A stretch of 64,000 bases of DNA from an uncultured Clostridia bacterium (lineage in GTDB: Bacteria > Bacillota > Clostridia > Christensenellales > UBA1242): NCBI GenBank assembly GCA_934746645.1, contig CAKVFE010000003.1:1-64000 (forward strand), in the 5' to 3' direction. The position numbers and the translations under genes are program-made. Positions 42,170-52,606 of the stretch are shown in pieces. The notes beneath the pieces are model-generated. The model had not been told where the DNA came from. It ran no database searches and saw nothing but the letters and a program-made list of their open reading frames with translations. How positions within the stretch are numbered: position 1 is the first letter of the stretch; the number at the start of each line of letters is the position of its first letter.

Positions 42170-43492
42170 ATGAATAATAAAGGTATAATAATAACATTGT
42201 CAGTAACATTGGGTGTTACATTGTTGGGTGTGATGATAGCACTAATAGTTTTTATTGTGACAACCAACACTTATGCTACGCAACTTGAGAATATGTACAA
42301 ACGCAACTATTATGAACTAAGTAGTAACATAAATGATATTGAAGTTGATATGAGTAAGTTGATTGCGACTAATTCGACTCCAACAAAAAGAGAAGTCTTA
42401 ACCAATATTTATTCCAACTGTACAATGGCTAACAACAATTTGTCTATGTTGCCTATTAGCAATAACAAAATAAAAGATGTTAATGATTACATCAACAAAC
42501 TTGGTGGTTATGTATATAGTTTGCTTACTAAAGTAAACAACAATGAAGACTTTAGTGATTATGATTATGAAAAAATAAAAGAATTGCATACTGAAAGTCA
42601 AAAATTGAAAGTTGCATACAACAATCATATTGCCAGTTTAAAATTTGATTATAAGATACTAAGTGATGTTGATTTTGACAATGGAGATAAATCTTCATTT
42701 GATGCAGGACTTATCTCTAGTGACAATTCTAAAGTTCCAACACTTATTTATGACGGACCATTTGCTGATTCTATAATTAATAAAGAAATTAAAGGACTTG
42801 GCGATAATACAGTAAGTATGGAAGACGCTTATGATATTGTGGCACAACAACTTAAATTGTTAGATGTAGAAACAATAGAATATGTGGGAGAAAGTAATGG
42901 GGATTTTTACACATACAATTTTAATGTAAAAGCAGACAATCGTACTTTATATGTCCAAGTAAGCAAAACTGGTGGTAAAATAGTTGATATTACAGGGTAT
43001 AGCAATGGTAAGACTGAAAAATATGATATCAATCAATGTATAAATATGGCAGAAGTTTTTGCTACAGAATTGGGATACGAAAGTATGCATCAAGTTTGGT
43101 ATGCAGAAAATGGTAATATTGTATATATCAACTTGGCTCCAATAATTAATAAGGTAATATATTATCCAGATTTGGTAAAAGTTAAAGTAGATAAAAGTGC
43201 AGGAGTTATAGCATTAGAAGGAAAGAATTATTGGTATAATCATATAGAAAGAAGTGTGGGTAATTATCAAATAACTTTTGATGATGCGCAAAATAATTTA
43301 AGCCCAGCACTAACAGTGATAGAACGAAACTTTGCATTGATACCTAATAAGTTTTCTGGTGAAACTTTAACATACGAATTTATATGTAAATGGCAAGATT
43401 ACACATATTATGTTTATGTTGATGTTGCAACAGGAGAAGAAGTTAATATAATGAGAGTTATAAAAACAAATGCCGGAGATTTGATAATTTAA
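42170..43492 (+). CDS. ypeB: Germination protein YpeB
   Basis: YpeB is the spore membrane protein needed for SleB stability and location. The 440-residue protein has an N-terminal membrane segment (about residues 6-31), a helical region with YATQLENMYKRNYYEL (about 35-50), and C-terminal PepSY-type modules (about 220-440) with repeated VSxTGGKIVDITG, VDKSAGVIALEG and VDVATGEEV turns. GGGAGAGAG lies before the ATG. It begins 9 nt after sleB. Confidence 0.93.
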   Translation: MNNKGIIITLSVTLGVTLLGVMIALIVFIVTTNTYATQLENMYKRNYYELSSNINDIEVDMSKLIATNSTPTKREVLTNIYSNCTMANNNLSMLPISNNKIKDVNDYINKLGGYVYSLLTKVNNNEDFSDYDYEKIKELHTESQKLKVAYNNHIASLKFDYKILSDVDFDNGDKSSFDAGLISSDNSKVPTLIYDGPFADSIINKEIKGLGDNTVSMEDAYDIVAQQLKLLDVETIEYVGESNGDFYTYNFNVKADNRTLYVQVSKTGGKIVDITGYSNGKTEKYDINQCINMAEVFATELGYESMHQVWYAENGNIVYINLAPIINKVIYYPDLVKVKVDKSAGVIALEGKNYWYNHIERSVGNYQITFDDAQNNLSPALTVIERNFALIPNKFSGETLTYEFICKWQDYTYYVYVDVATGEEVNIMRVIKTNAGDLII

Positions 43493-43507
43493 AATTATTA
43501 TTTTTCG

Positions 43508-43536
43508 TTGCCAAGCAATGGTTATTTGGTTATAAT
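43508..43536 (+). promoter_or_regulatory. Promoter of the Rho-like gene
   Basis: TTGCCA (43508-43513), 17 bp, TATAAT (43531-43536); the leader would be only about 13 nt long, with AGGAG. Confidence 0.7.
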
Positions 43537-43555
43537 GGGTGGATAGGAGAAATGT

Positions 43556-44632
43556 ATGAATAATTACGAATGGGACGAAACAACTTTAGGTTCGCTTAGA
43601 ATACACGAACTAAGAGATTTGGCTAGAAAGATTGGCGTTAAATGTCCAACTGCAAAAAAGAAGGAAGATTTGATTAGTCAATCAATGCAAATATTAAAAG
43701 GCGAAGCACAACCTTATGTTGCACCTTCAAAAAAAGGTAGACCTAATAAGAGTACTTCACAAGTTAAATCTTTAGTCGAATTTTTTATGCCAGAAGACCT
43801 AGAAACCGAATCCGATATTGAATACAAACCTTATGATAGCATAGACTTGTTTGCTGGTATGCCTGCAGCTGAATATGGCTGTAATGAGATAGAACAAGTT
43901 AGTGGTCTTGTAGAAATCAATAATAATGGTTTTGGAATAATTAGAGTTAACAATTTTGAAACAAGTGATAAAGATGTATTTATTCACGAAATGTTTGTTG
44001 GAAAATACAATCTAAAATCTGGCGATTATGTAGTGGCTAATGCAAAAGAAGTTATGGCTGACAGACCTCGTTCGGTAACTAATATTATTAGTGTTAATGA
44101 CAATATGCCTAATACAGCATCAGAACAACATATTGTTGTAGGCAATAAACAATTTGAAAAGGGTAACAATGTTTTGTATTTAGATGCAGAACATAATGCT
44201 TTAAAAGAATTTGAATCTTTAAATAATGGTGTCAATATTTATGTTTCGGCTTATGATAAAAATGTTCATACAAGCACTGATACAAAGATATACGCAACAA
44301 CATCACCATTTAAATTATATAAAGATATATATTGCTGTTATAATATGGCTTTTAACAGAGCAAAAGTACTTGCTAAGACAAATACAGTAACTATATCAAT
44401 TAACTCGTTAGGAGCTTATTATAGAGCCTTAGAAGGCGTATTGTGTGAGAAGATTGATACTCAAGTTAAATTGGATAAAGTTGTGCAAGAAGAAATTTTA
44501 AAGACTTTAGAATCTTTAAAAAATAATGGTATTACTTTAGTTATTTATGACACTTTGGATTGTGAACCACAAATTAAAAATTTCTTAAATTATGAATTGA
44601 AATTTATAGTAGATTATTGTGAAACAAAGTAA
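43556..44632 (+). CDS. Rho-like protein with degenerate ATPase domain
   Basis: The 358-residue protein resembles the first two domains of transcription terminator Rho. Residues about 10-50 are the N-terminal helical (SAP-like) part (LRIHELRDLARKIGV), 50-85 a basic linker, and 115-185 an OB-fold with SGLVEINNNGFGIIR, DVFIHEMFVGKYNLKSGDYV and DRPRSVTNI, matching Rho's RNA-binding cold-shock domain. The rest (about 200-355) follows Rho's RecA fold in outline: FNRAKVLAKTNTVTISINSLGAYYRAL aligns with the Rho segment EKAKRLVE..DVVILLDSITRLARAY, and LVIYDTLD with the later strand. But the Walker A loop is missing and the Walker B aspartate is replaced. It is not expected to be an active ATPase; a dominant-negative, RNA-binding or structural role is inference. 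It lies after sleB-ypeB. Confidence 0.75.
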   Translation: MNNYEWDETTLGSLRIHELRDLARKIGVKCPTAKKKEDLISQSMQILKGEAQPYVAPSKKGRPNKSTSQVKSLVEFFMPEDLETESDIEYKPYDSIDLFAGMPAAEYGCNEIEQVSGLVEINNNGFGIIRVNNFETSDKDVFIHEMFVGKYNLKSGDYVVANAKEVMADRPRSVTNIISVNDNMPNTASEQHIVVGNKQFEKGNNVLYLDAEHNALKEFESLNNGVNIYVSAYDKNVHTSTDTKIYATTSPFKLYKDIYCCYNMAFNRAKVLAKTNTVTISINSLGAYYRALEGVLCEKIDTQVKLDKVVQEEILKTLESLKNNGITLVIYDTLDCEPQIKNFLNYELKFIVDYCETK

Positions 44633-44739
44633 TCCAACAAAATAATATAAATATAAAGTTTAAATAATATAATATGTATATATATTAATATAATAATTAT
44701 TAATAATATATAACATAAATATATGTGTTAATATTGATA

Positions 44740-44753
44740 TGTCAAAATTGACA
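44740..44753. repeat. Perfect 6-2-6 palindrome
   Basis: TGTCAA AA TTGACA lies between convergent genes. The same half, TGTCAAAATTG, recurs near 52792 upstream of the giant gene. Possibly an operator, more probably chance in AT-rich DNA. Confidence 0.3.
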
Positions 44754-44778
44754 ATAATTAAACTTATTTTAGTAATAA

Positions 44779-44811
44779 AAAAAAGTTCTCTATGTAAGAG
44801 AACTTTTTTAT
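44779..44811. terminator. Bidirectional terminator between the Rho-like and giant genes
   Basis: A perfect 12-bp stem (44779-44790 with 44798-44809) between convergent genes. Confidence 0.85.
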
Positions 44812-44815
44812 TTTT

Positions 44816-47800
44816 TTATCTAAACTTTAAGTGTCTTCTAATAACAATAAATACTACAATCAAAGCAACAACTACTACTGAAGATACAACAATAATAATA
44901 ATAGAAGTTGTATTAAGTGGTTCGTTTTTAGTTACTTTGTAAGAGTTAATCAATTTGTTGTCAGCACTAAATATTTGAATCCAGTACTCTCTATTTTGAG
45001 TAAGTGTTAATGTAGTAATTTCGTTAGGGCTATCAGCATTGATGCTGATTGAAGGTATACCAGTAATTGCTATATATCCAACACCGATTTGGTCATAGAT
45101 TATTTTTGGGTTATATGTGATTGTGATTTGTTTTGTAGTACCTGTTCCAAATGGGATAGAACTATATACATAAGGTATTTCGTTGTTTACCCATACTTGG
45201 AAGCTAAACTCTACATCTTTACCTAAAGCTTCATTGTATTGAGATAGGGTAATAGTGTAATTGCCAGTACCCAAACTTTCTGGGCTTATCCACAACTCGT
45301 TAAAGTTTTCAAGAGTGTGAGTAATATCAGAATTTTGTTTTAATACTTGAATAATTGTAAAGTTGGAATTTTGTGGAACACTGAAACAAGGTAATGCGAT
45401 ATTAGGATTGATTATTGTGAAGCAATACTTAGTTGTTACAGATTCGTTTTGAGTTATCTTTGTAGAAATAGTAATTTCATAATAACCGTGATTTGAGAAC
45501 TTGTATTCATAATAACTTGTTCCTACTCTATCAGGTGTAAATGCAACACCATTCATTGTAGCAGTTATTGTTGGATCAGTGTAGTACAAATATCTATTAG
45601 TAATTTGTAATGTTACATTGCCATTAAATATACGATTTGCAACTGGTTCTTCGTCATTAATTGTAAATAATACATTGTTGACTAAGTTGATTGTCATTTC
45701 GTTGGTACCACCAAATATTTGATAGTTGCCAGCTAAGTCGTACAATTTAAGTTTATGTATACCGGCAGTTGTTAATGTTAAACTATTTGTTTCGCTAGAA
45801 TCATCATAAATTGTTTTTATGAAGTTGCCATTGAAATAATAGTCAGCATAAATCAAGTTGCCTCTAAGTTCGCTATAATTGTTTTTAGTTGTGTTGTATG
45901 CTTTCCAACTTAATTCCAATTTGTTTACATTGGTTTTTACATCACTACTTAATGGAAGTGATGTCATTGTGCCTGTATCATCAGAAGGATATAGGGCAGT
46001 GATGTTGGTAAATGTCAATCCGTCTGTATCAGCGACTTTGTCTACGAATACTATTTGAATATATCTTTCGTAGCCATAGTTACTTTTACCTACAATCTTA
46101 TATATCTTTTTCTTTAAAGCTATTTCTTCATTGTCAATAGTAGAATATATTAATTCGTACTCAATACCTTTATTTTTGTTTGCTCTTATTTCTATATATT
46201 TATCAGAACCTGTAGGATTGTTGTAATCATCTAAGGCAAAATAACTATATAACAATTTAATTGAGCCTGTTTCTGGGTCAGTGTATGTAGTAGTTTTTGG
46301 AGAAGGTCTTAGAACTGTTTCTATACCATCATTGATTTGAACTACATCATATACAACTATTTCACCAGATACTAATTTAAAGTATATGTTAAGTGAGTTG
46401 TCATAATATCCTAAACTATTGCGTATTGATGCAGAATATGTACCAGGTAGGTTAACTTCATAACCATTGATAATATTGTTAATATTTTCAACTTGTTGTT
46501 TGCCTGCTGTATCAGTATATGTTCTGATTAATGATACTTTTGCATCAAATTTGTAATTGCTATCCCAAGAAATATAGAAGTTTTCTGTATGGATAGTTGG
46601 ATTAATTTCGTCACCAGAACTTATTAACTTACCACCTGATTGGTTGCGAAGTTCTATTTCTGGTAATGTTTTGTTAATAGCAAATGTGTAAGTGTATAAA
46701 GTGTTTGTTTTTTCTACAACAAGTTCAACTTTAAATGTTCTTATTGTATTTTTATAATTGTTTTGGAACAACAATGTTCTTACGCCATTAATTAAGCTTT
46801 GTTCAATAATGCCATTATCAGCATAATTGGTTTCATTAATTAATGTAAAGTTTTCACCATTTTCATCTCCAACATAGATACTTAATAAGTATAAGTTGGT
46901 TTGATAATTAAGAGTTACATTATTGGCTGTATTGACAATGTTGTTGTCTGTGATTGATGTACCATAATTAATTGTTCTTACATCATTTACACCCATACCT
47001 TTATAATATGGAGGATATACTTCTTGGTCAAGTCCACGGTCAAATATATCAATTAATTGGAACTTAAATTCGCCCAAACCAAATGTATATGTTCTACCTT
47101 GTAGACTAGCACCAGTTGAGTAAGATTTGATAATTGTGTTACCTAATGAGTCTTGAGATTGTTCTACCCAAGTACCATTAGTAAATTTCCATACATGGAA
47201 CTCTTTAATATATGTGCTATCGTTGTCATTAGGAATTGTTATTGTAAATTGACTTGAAGTTACATCTCTAAATATAGGTTCTAGTCTATCACCAGGAACT
47301 CTATAAGTAATAGTGTAGTTTTCAGATAATCTATTTACAAAAGTAATAATAACTTTATGTCCTGCTTTTGTAACTGTATTAGTAAATGCTAGAGCGTCAT
47401 TGACTTGTTTAATAAAGTCGCTCCAACTATTAGAATCGTTACGGTCATTAGGATTGTTGGTTATAGTTGTTGTAGTTGTACCTGATTGAATAACGCATTT
47501 GTAGAAATAATCATTAAATGCATCTGTTGAAGCTGTAATAGAAGTAAATTGTAAGTTGTTACCCAACAATTCGATACTATTAACATTTTCGCCAGTAGTT
47601 GTGTCAGGCAATGTACCTGCATCTGTACGGTCTGTTTGAAGTTTTGGATTATATGAGTAGTTAACGATATTAGGTGTGCTATCTGGATTATAGAAAATAC
47701 CATAAACGGTGTAGTTGCCAGCTTCGTCACGCTCAATAACTTCGTAGTATCCTGCACCATAAGCCCCAAACAAATCTCTAGCTGATAGGGTAGGGTCAAC

Positions 47801-50800
47801 TGTTGAATCTGAACTAATTGAATATCCCATATCACTTATAAATGTGCTATCACTGTCAGAGAATCTTATGTGGTTGGAATTACCATCTTCATAATAATTG
47901 TCATCATCTGGAGTAAATGTCTTGTAATAATCTGGATATTCACAATCGGCAGATTTGCCTGCAAGTTTTCTAATATATATCTTAGAAGAATCTAATACCC
48001 CACCAGATGTTATGTTTTGTTTAAATTCAAAGTTGTCATTAATTGCAAAGAAATAATTGTCCATCTTTGAATCTGTTAATGTGTTTTTAGCATTGTACTT
48101 TTGATTATCAAGATTTACAAGTGCTTGATAGTTGTATTGTGGTTTAATACGGTCAAGTGTTATATAGAAAATGCTCTTATAGAAGTTTTTGGTTGTTGAA
48201 CCATCATTAACTATATAGTCACTTTCTGTTCCAACATATTGTAATGTAACAATGTATTGGATATTGTATTGTTTTGCTAGCAAATAATCTCTGTTGTTAC
48301 CAGAACCACCAATATATGTTTTACCATTATGTTGATATTCGTATTCGTCAAATATAGTAATAACATAATATCCTGTAGAAGCACCTACTGTATCAGGTAC
48401 AAATTGTAAAACTTCTGAATCAGTAGAACTTCCATTAAATATTGTAGTTGTACTATTGCCGATACGCTTTTCAATTCTGATATTGCTTGGGTCAATTTCT
48501 GCTTTGTATTTGTCGTCATTCTTTCTAAATCTAAATCTTAATGAATCGTTGTTAGTACTATAGAAAGTTTGAGTGTTTGTTGTACCAGAAGTATCTACAT
48601 TTTCAGCTTCTAGTATCATATCTGTACGGTCAGTATCATTGTATTTGCTATAGAATTCGCCAGAAGGGCTTTCGTGTGTAATAGTAAATACAAATTTATA
48701 TTTATTGTTGTATTGTCTTGATATATCTTCAGCACTATCAGTAAGTTGGCTAGAACGACTATCAGATGTATCATACAATTGAATTGTATATGTGCCTTCT
48801 TTAATTATTCTAAAGTTTTTAACACCATTAGCTTCAGACATTGTTATGTAAGTGCTGTTGTATACAACATTGCCATCGGTGTTGTCAAATATCAATCTTT
48901 CTTCATCGCCTTTAATAGTGGTTATAGTGTATCTTAAACCAAAACCTGTACGGTTACTATTGTAAGTAGATGTAATATATGATGATACATTAGAACTATT
49001 TTTAGATTTAGCTAATGTGTATCTAGAATTGTATTTGTCGTTAGGAATATTTAAATTGATTGGCAATTTGTTGGTATTAACAATAACAGCGTCAGAAGAT
49101 TGTGCGTAGTTTAGATATTGTTGAATTTGTAGAGCAGTGTAGTATGTTTCGTACAATCCAGAAGTGTTGGTGTTGGAGAAGTTAAGTAGGATACCAGAAC
49201 CAGTTTCATACAACATCTCAGGTTGAGAACCAGAATATTGATAAATATTGGTATCTTCAATAGATGTGTCTATTTCAATAATTCCTGTACGGTCAACTAT
49301 GTATGTATAATATCTAATTATGCTATCGTATGTATAATCTCCACCATCAAGTTGTTCGTATTCACGCTTAATAACATACATACCAGGTTTTGTTTTTTGT
49401 GTGCCAGATTCACTAATAGGATTAATGATTCCTGTCCACATACAATCTTGAGTGCCTCTTTTACCAGAAGAAGCTGTAAGTGCTTTGTCAGTAATAGATG
49501 CTATCTTATTAAATGGATAAGTTGGATAAGGTACACCATTTTCAGTCATTGTGGTATATCTATCAAGATACAATTCTTCGTTACGGCTATCAATTATTGT
49601 ATTTACTTCCATATATTCTGATGGAGCAAAATCATAGAATGTATATGTAACATTTTTAACATGATAAGCCGAACCTTCTTCACCAGGAAGATATGTAAAC
49701 TTTAATTGTTGAGCACTACTTGTGCCAGATAAAATGTCTTCAAATCCATCAGTTGCTTCAGGACTTATTTGAGAAGGGTCTTTAAAGTATGCATAAGCAA
49801 TACCTTGTGCATTATCAAGGAACATACGGACAAATCCTTTTGTTACACTTGAATTGCTAATATTGGTTAAACTTTGAATATTGGAAGCATCTGAAATTTG
49901 ATAAGTATATGTTTTATCATCTCCAGAGAAGAATCTTTCAATTTCGCTTCCGGTCTTTGTCATAGGGTAGATAGTAACATCAGTTCTATTAGTTAAAGAA
50001 ATTGAGTTAGAACCTTGTTTAAAATCTACTTTTGTAATAGGAATATTTAAGTAATAAGTGTTGTTGATTAAGTCAAATGCTGATTCATTTGAAATAATGT
50101 CTTGTAATCTCTTATTAGATATGTTACCTTGAGTAACATCTGCTTTTACTTTAATAGCTTTATAATTACCCCAAGTTATCTTAGCTTCTTTTGTTACTAT
50201 ACCATAAGGATTGTCTATTGGGTCAATCTCAGGTGTGTTGGCGTTGGAGTCTACAATAACATAAGGTTTTGTTAGGTCATATATAACATATTTAGATGCT
50301 GTGTTGCCAGCTTCGTCATACATTTCAAATATATAAATATTAGATATGTTGTCAACAAACGCATTTTCACTTGATACAATACCATTGGTTAGAGTCGTGT
50401 AATCAAAGTTGAAAGGACTCCCGCCATCAATATTGTTGGCATCAATCAAATAATTTGTTTCAATCAACATATTTGAACCATTGTTAAGTACATTGCCTAC
50501 ATTAGGGTTTGCACTAAATGGTATTTTGTAATAAATAGTTGTTATAGCTGCACCACTTGCTTTCTTACTATAAGTAAGTGTAAATGGTTGGTTGATAATA
50601 TTTGAATTACCAAAATTTACTTCGCTCCTATCATTAGATAGGGCATAACCAATAATTGAATTGGTTGTGTTGTTCTTTCTTGCATAAATAGGACTGATTG
50701 ATATGTTGGATATAGGGTCTTTATCTATTGTAAATCCATATCCTACATATATAGAATCATCATATTGAGATGAACCTGTGTTTTTGTTTAAATGAATCTT

Positions 50801-52606
50801 AACTTCATATTTACCATTTCCGCCATCACCAATTAAAGTGTTTTTTGTGATAGGTTGGTTGTTTACTAATAAATTGTTATTAAAATCATATTTAGTATAT
50901 GTTGCACTAAGTGGAGCTTCAAAGTATGTAGCATCAACCCAGTTTGCTTTAACACCTGTATTAACAAATGAGTTATTTCTTACTGGAGTATCGTCATCTA
51001 TTGTTGTAAGTTCGATACTAGGTGTAGAATTGTGAATTTGGAATACAAATGCTTGTTTGTGTTTAATTAACTTTCCATCAGCTTGAGATTTGTCTGAAGT
51101 GCTATAGAAATCATAAGTATATGTAATAATAACTTCATAATATCCACTCGCATCTAAACTTGTATCTTTAGTTATGTATCCTTGACCTTTTTCAGTTTTA
51201 AATGAACTATCGCTATATATACGATAAGTTGATTCTGGTTGATAACCGTCATATACAAAACTTCCATAATAATCAAATGTAATAGGTGGAACATTTGTCT
51301 TTGGATATTCATAACCAGCTAAAGCAGAATTTCCCATAAATTTAGTTGTGATTTTGTCATAGCTCTTGTTTGTTTCATCATACAATTTGCTAGTAACATC
51401 TGCTTTTATATTTTCATATTTAAGTTCGGTTTGACCGTTTTTGCTAAAGTAAGCTTTGATACCAAATAAGTGAAGTTTTAATTTACCTTTTTGCAATGTG
51501 CCATTTTCATATTTGTTGTTGCCGTCATCATCTAAATCTTTTAAGTCGTAGGCACTAATGTTGTCAACGATATTGTATTGAGTATTGATACCATCTGATA
51601 CTTCAACTAAGTATTTAATATCAAATGTGTAAGTTCCTAATTCGTCAAATTCTAGTGTAACATTGTATGCACCATCAACTTCTTCAATATTTGATATTGT
51701 ATCTGTTGTTGTTTTGCCATTGATTGTAGAATTTAAAGTTAATGTACCAAGTTGAGATGTTGCATTAACAGCAAATGATGTTGTAACAGTTTCAACATCT
51801 TTATTTTTCTCTTTTGTATAACTAATGTTATATTTAGAAGCGTCAAAGGTTAGTGTAGGTAAACTATCTTTTGTATAGTTATAATAATATTGTGGTATTT
51901 TTGTACTATCATTTTGACCTTGTTCAGCTACTGCAAATTTAGGATATATGTCATATTTGTTTTGGTCTAATAGGTAGAATGAATATGTGTATGTATAACC
52001 GGTATAAATTCTGCCGTCTTTACCATAGGAGTAATCAAACTGGAATTCGTACAAACCTTCGCCAGATATTTCTTCGCCAGAAGTAGAAGTTTCTGCTTTT
52101 CCGTCAAAATATCCATACCAGTATCTAGCTGTTGTTATGTTTTCTGGAAGTTTGTCAGTTTCGTAGTTGAATGTATTGTTGATTCTGGTATTAACACCAT
52201 TAATCTTCAAACTTACATTAAGAGAAGATAATATAATACCGTCATTCTCCGAACCAAAACTGATATATATGTTTTTGATTCCAGCTATGTTGGACATACC
52301 AGGTTGTAACAACTGTTCGCTATGATAGTTAGGAAGCATTACATAATTTCCGTTGCTAACATATTCTATGTCACCAGTATAAACGCCTTCTTCTGTGGTA
52401 TATACATATTGGTCATTACGCATAGAACTTGCGTTTCGTTCCATAACACCGACTTTAAAAGGTACACCACTAACAAGTTCGTCAGCTTTTACACCTGAAT
52501 CTTTTGGCTTATAGAAACACGATAAATACAAGACGCAACCCAAAACGAGTACGCCAATTACAGCCATTGATATGTTTAAAAATTTACTCCAACTAAATTT
52601 TTTCAT
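44816..52606 (-). CDS. Giant (2596-residue) surface protein with membrane segments at both ends
   Basis: One continuous frame of 2596 residues. Residues about 9-32 are hydrophobic after a basic start, and residues about 2565-2588 are a strong membrane helix followed by RRHLKFR. The N-terminus is predicted inside with the chain going out; the tail is also cytoplasmic, so about 2530 residues are held outside between two anchors. The middle is beta-rich and Asn/Thr/Tyr/Asp-rich with many Ig-like turns: DEAGN near residue 765, DEAGN near 1630 and DLAGN near 2290, each with Y or V strands either side. There is no LPXTG, catalytic motif or tandem repeat array. AGGAG precedes the ATG. It lies beside the T4SS locus and may be part of a cell-contact apparatus; that link is inference. 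Confidence 0.85.
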   Translation of the reverse strand: MKKFSWSKFLNISMAVIGVLVLGCVLYLSCFYKPKDSGVKADELVSGVPFKVGVMERNASSMRNDQYVYTTEEGVYTGDIEYVSNGNYVMLPNYHSEQLLQPGMSNIAGIKNIYISFGSENDGIILSSLNVSLKINGVNTRINNTFNYETDKLPENITTARYWYGYFDGKAETSTSGEEISGEGLYEFQFDYSYGKDGRIYTGYTYTYSFYLLDQNKYDIYPKFAVAEQGQNDSTKIPQYYYNYTKDSLPTLTFDASKYNISYTKEKNKDVETVTTSFAVNATSQLGTLTLNSTINGKTTTDTISNIEEVDGAYNVTLEFDELGTYTFDIKYLVEVSDGINTQYNIVDNISAYDLKDLDDDGNNKYENGTLQKGKLKLHLFGIKAYFSKNGQTELKYENIKADVTSKLYDETNKSYDKITTKFMGNSALAGYEYPKTNVPPITFDYYGSFVYDGYQPESTYRIYSDSSFKTEKGQGYITKDTSLDASGYYEVIITYTYDFYSTSDKSQADGKLIKHKQAFVFQIHNSTPSIELTTIDDDTPVRNNSFVNTGVKANWVDATYFEAPLSATYTKYDFNNNLLVNNQPITKNTLIGDGGNGKYEVKIHLNKNTGSSQYDDSIYVGYGFTIDKDPISNISISPIYARKNNTTNSIIGYALSNDRSEVNFGNSNIINQPFTLTYSKKASGAAITTIYYKIPFSANPNVGNVLNNGSNMLIETNYLIDANNIDGGSPFNFDYTTLTNGIVSSENAFVDNISNIYIFEMYDEAGNTASKYVIYDLTKPYVIVDSNANTPEIDPIDNPYGIVTKEAKITWGNYKAIKVKADVTQGNISNKRLQDIISNESAFDLINNTYYLNIPITKVDFKQGSNSISLTNRTDVTIYPMTKTGSEIERFFSGDDKTYTYQISDASNIQSLTNISNSSVTKGFVRMFLDNAQGIAYAYFKDPSQISPEATDGFEDILSGTSSAQQLKFTYLPGEEGSAYHVKNVTYTFYDFAPSEYMEVNTIIDSRNEELYLDRYTTMTENGVPYPTYPFNKIASITDKALTASSGKRGTQDCMWTGIINPISESGTQKTKPGMYVIKREYEQLDGGDYTYDSIIRYYTYIVDRTGIIEIDTSIEDTNIYQYSGSQPEMLYETGSGILLNFSNTNTSGLYETYYTALQIQQYLNYAQSSDAVIVNTNKLPINLNIPNDKYNSRYTLAKSKNSSNVSSYITSTYNSNRTGFGLRYTITTIKGDEERLIFDNTDGNVVYNSTYITMSEANGVKNFRIIKEGTYTIQLYDTSDSRSSQLTDSAEDISRQYNNKYKFVFTITHESPSGEFYSKYNDTDRTDMILEAENVDTSGTTNTQTFYSTNNDSLRFRFRKNDDKYKAEIDPSNIRIEKRIGNSTTTIFNGSSTDSEVLQFVPDTVGASTGYYVITIFDEYEYQHNGKTYIGGSGNNRDYLLAKQYNIQYIVTLQYVGTESDYIVNDGSTTKNFYKSIFYITLDRIKPQYNYQALVNLDNQKYNAKNTLTDSKMDNYFFAINDNFEFKQNITSGGVLDSSKIYIRKLAGKSADCEYPDYYKTFTPDDDNYYEDGNSNHIRFSDSDSTFISDMGYSISSDSTVDPTLSARDLFGAYGAGYYEVIERDEAGNYTVYGIFYNPDSTPNIVNYSYNPKLQTDRTDAGTLPDTTTGENVNSIELLGNNLQFTSITASTDAFNDYFYKCVIQSGTTTTTITNNPNDRNDSNSWSDFIKQVNDALAFTNTVTKAGHKVIITFVNRLSENYTITYRVPGDRLEPIFRDVTSSQFTITIPNDNDSTYIKEFHVWKFTNGTWVEQSQDSLGNTIIKSYSTGASLQGRTYTFGLGEFKFQLIDIFDRGLDQEVYPPYYKGMGVNDVRTINYGTSITDNNIVNTANNVTLNYQTNLYLLSIYVGDENGENFTLINETNYADNGIIEQSLINGVRTLLFQNNYKNTIRTFKVELVVEKTNTLYTYTFAINKTLPEIELRNQSGGKLISSGDEINPTIHTENFYISWDSNYKFDAKVSLIRTYTDTAGKQQVENINNIINGYEVNLPGTYSASIRNSLGYYDNSLNIYFKLVSGEIVVYDVVQINDGIETVLRPSPKTTTYTDPETGSIKLLYSYFALDDYNNPTGSDKYIEIRANKNKGIEYELIYSTIDNEEIALKKKIYKIVGKSNYGYERYIQIVFVDKVADTDGLTFTNITALYPSDDTGTMTSLPLSSDVKTNVNKLELSWKAYNTTKNNYSELRGNLIYADYYFNGNFIKTIYDDSSETNSLTLTTAGIHKLKLYDLAGNYQIFGGTNEMTINLVNNVLFTINDEEPVANRIFNGNVTLQITNRYLYYTDPTITATMNGVAFTPDRVGTSYYEYKFSNHGYYEITISTKITQNESVTTKYCFTIINPNIALPCFSVPQNSNFTIIQVLKQNSDITHTLENFNELWISPESLGTGNYTITLSQYNEALGKDVEFSFQVWVNNEIPYVYSSIPFGTGTTKQITITYNPKIIYDQIGVGYIAITGIPSISINADSPNEITTLTLTQNREYWIQIFSADNKLINSYKVTKNEPLNTTSIIIIVVSSVVVVALIVVFIVIRRHLKFR

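Noticed and set aside
49223..49621. 132-codon plus-strand frame inside the giant gene
   Set aside because: Antisense shadow, no ribosome binding site, unrelated composition.
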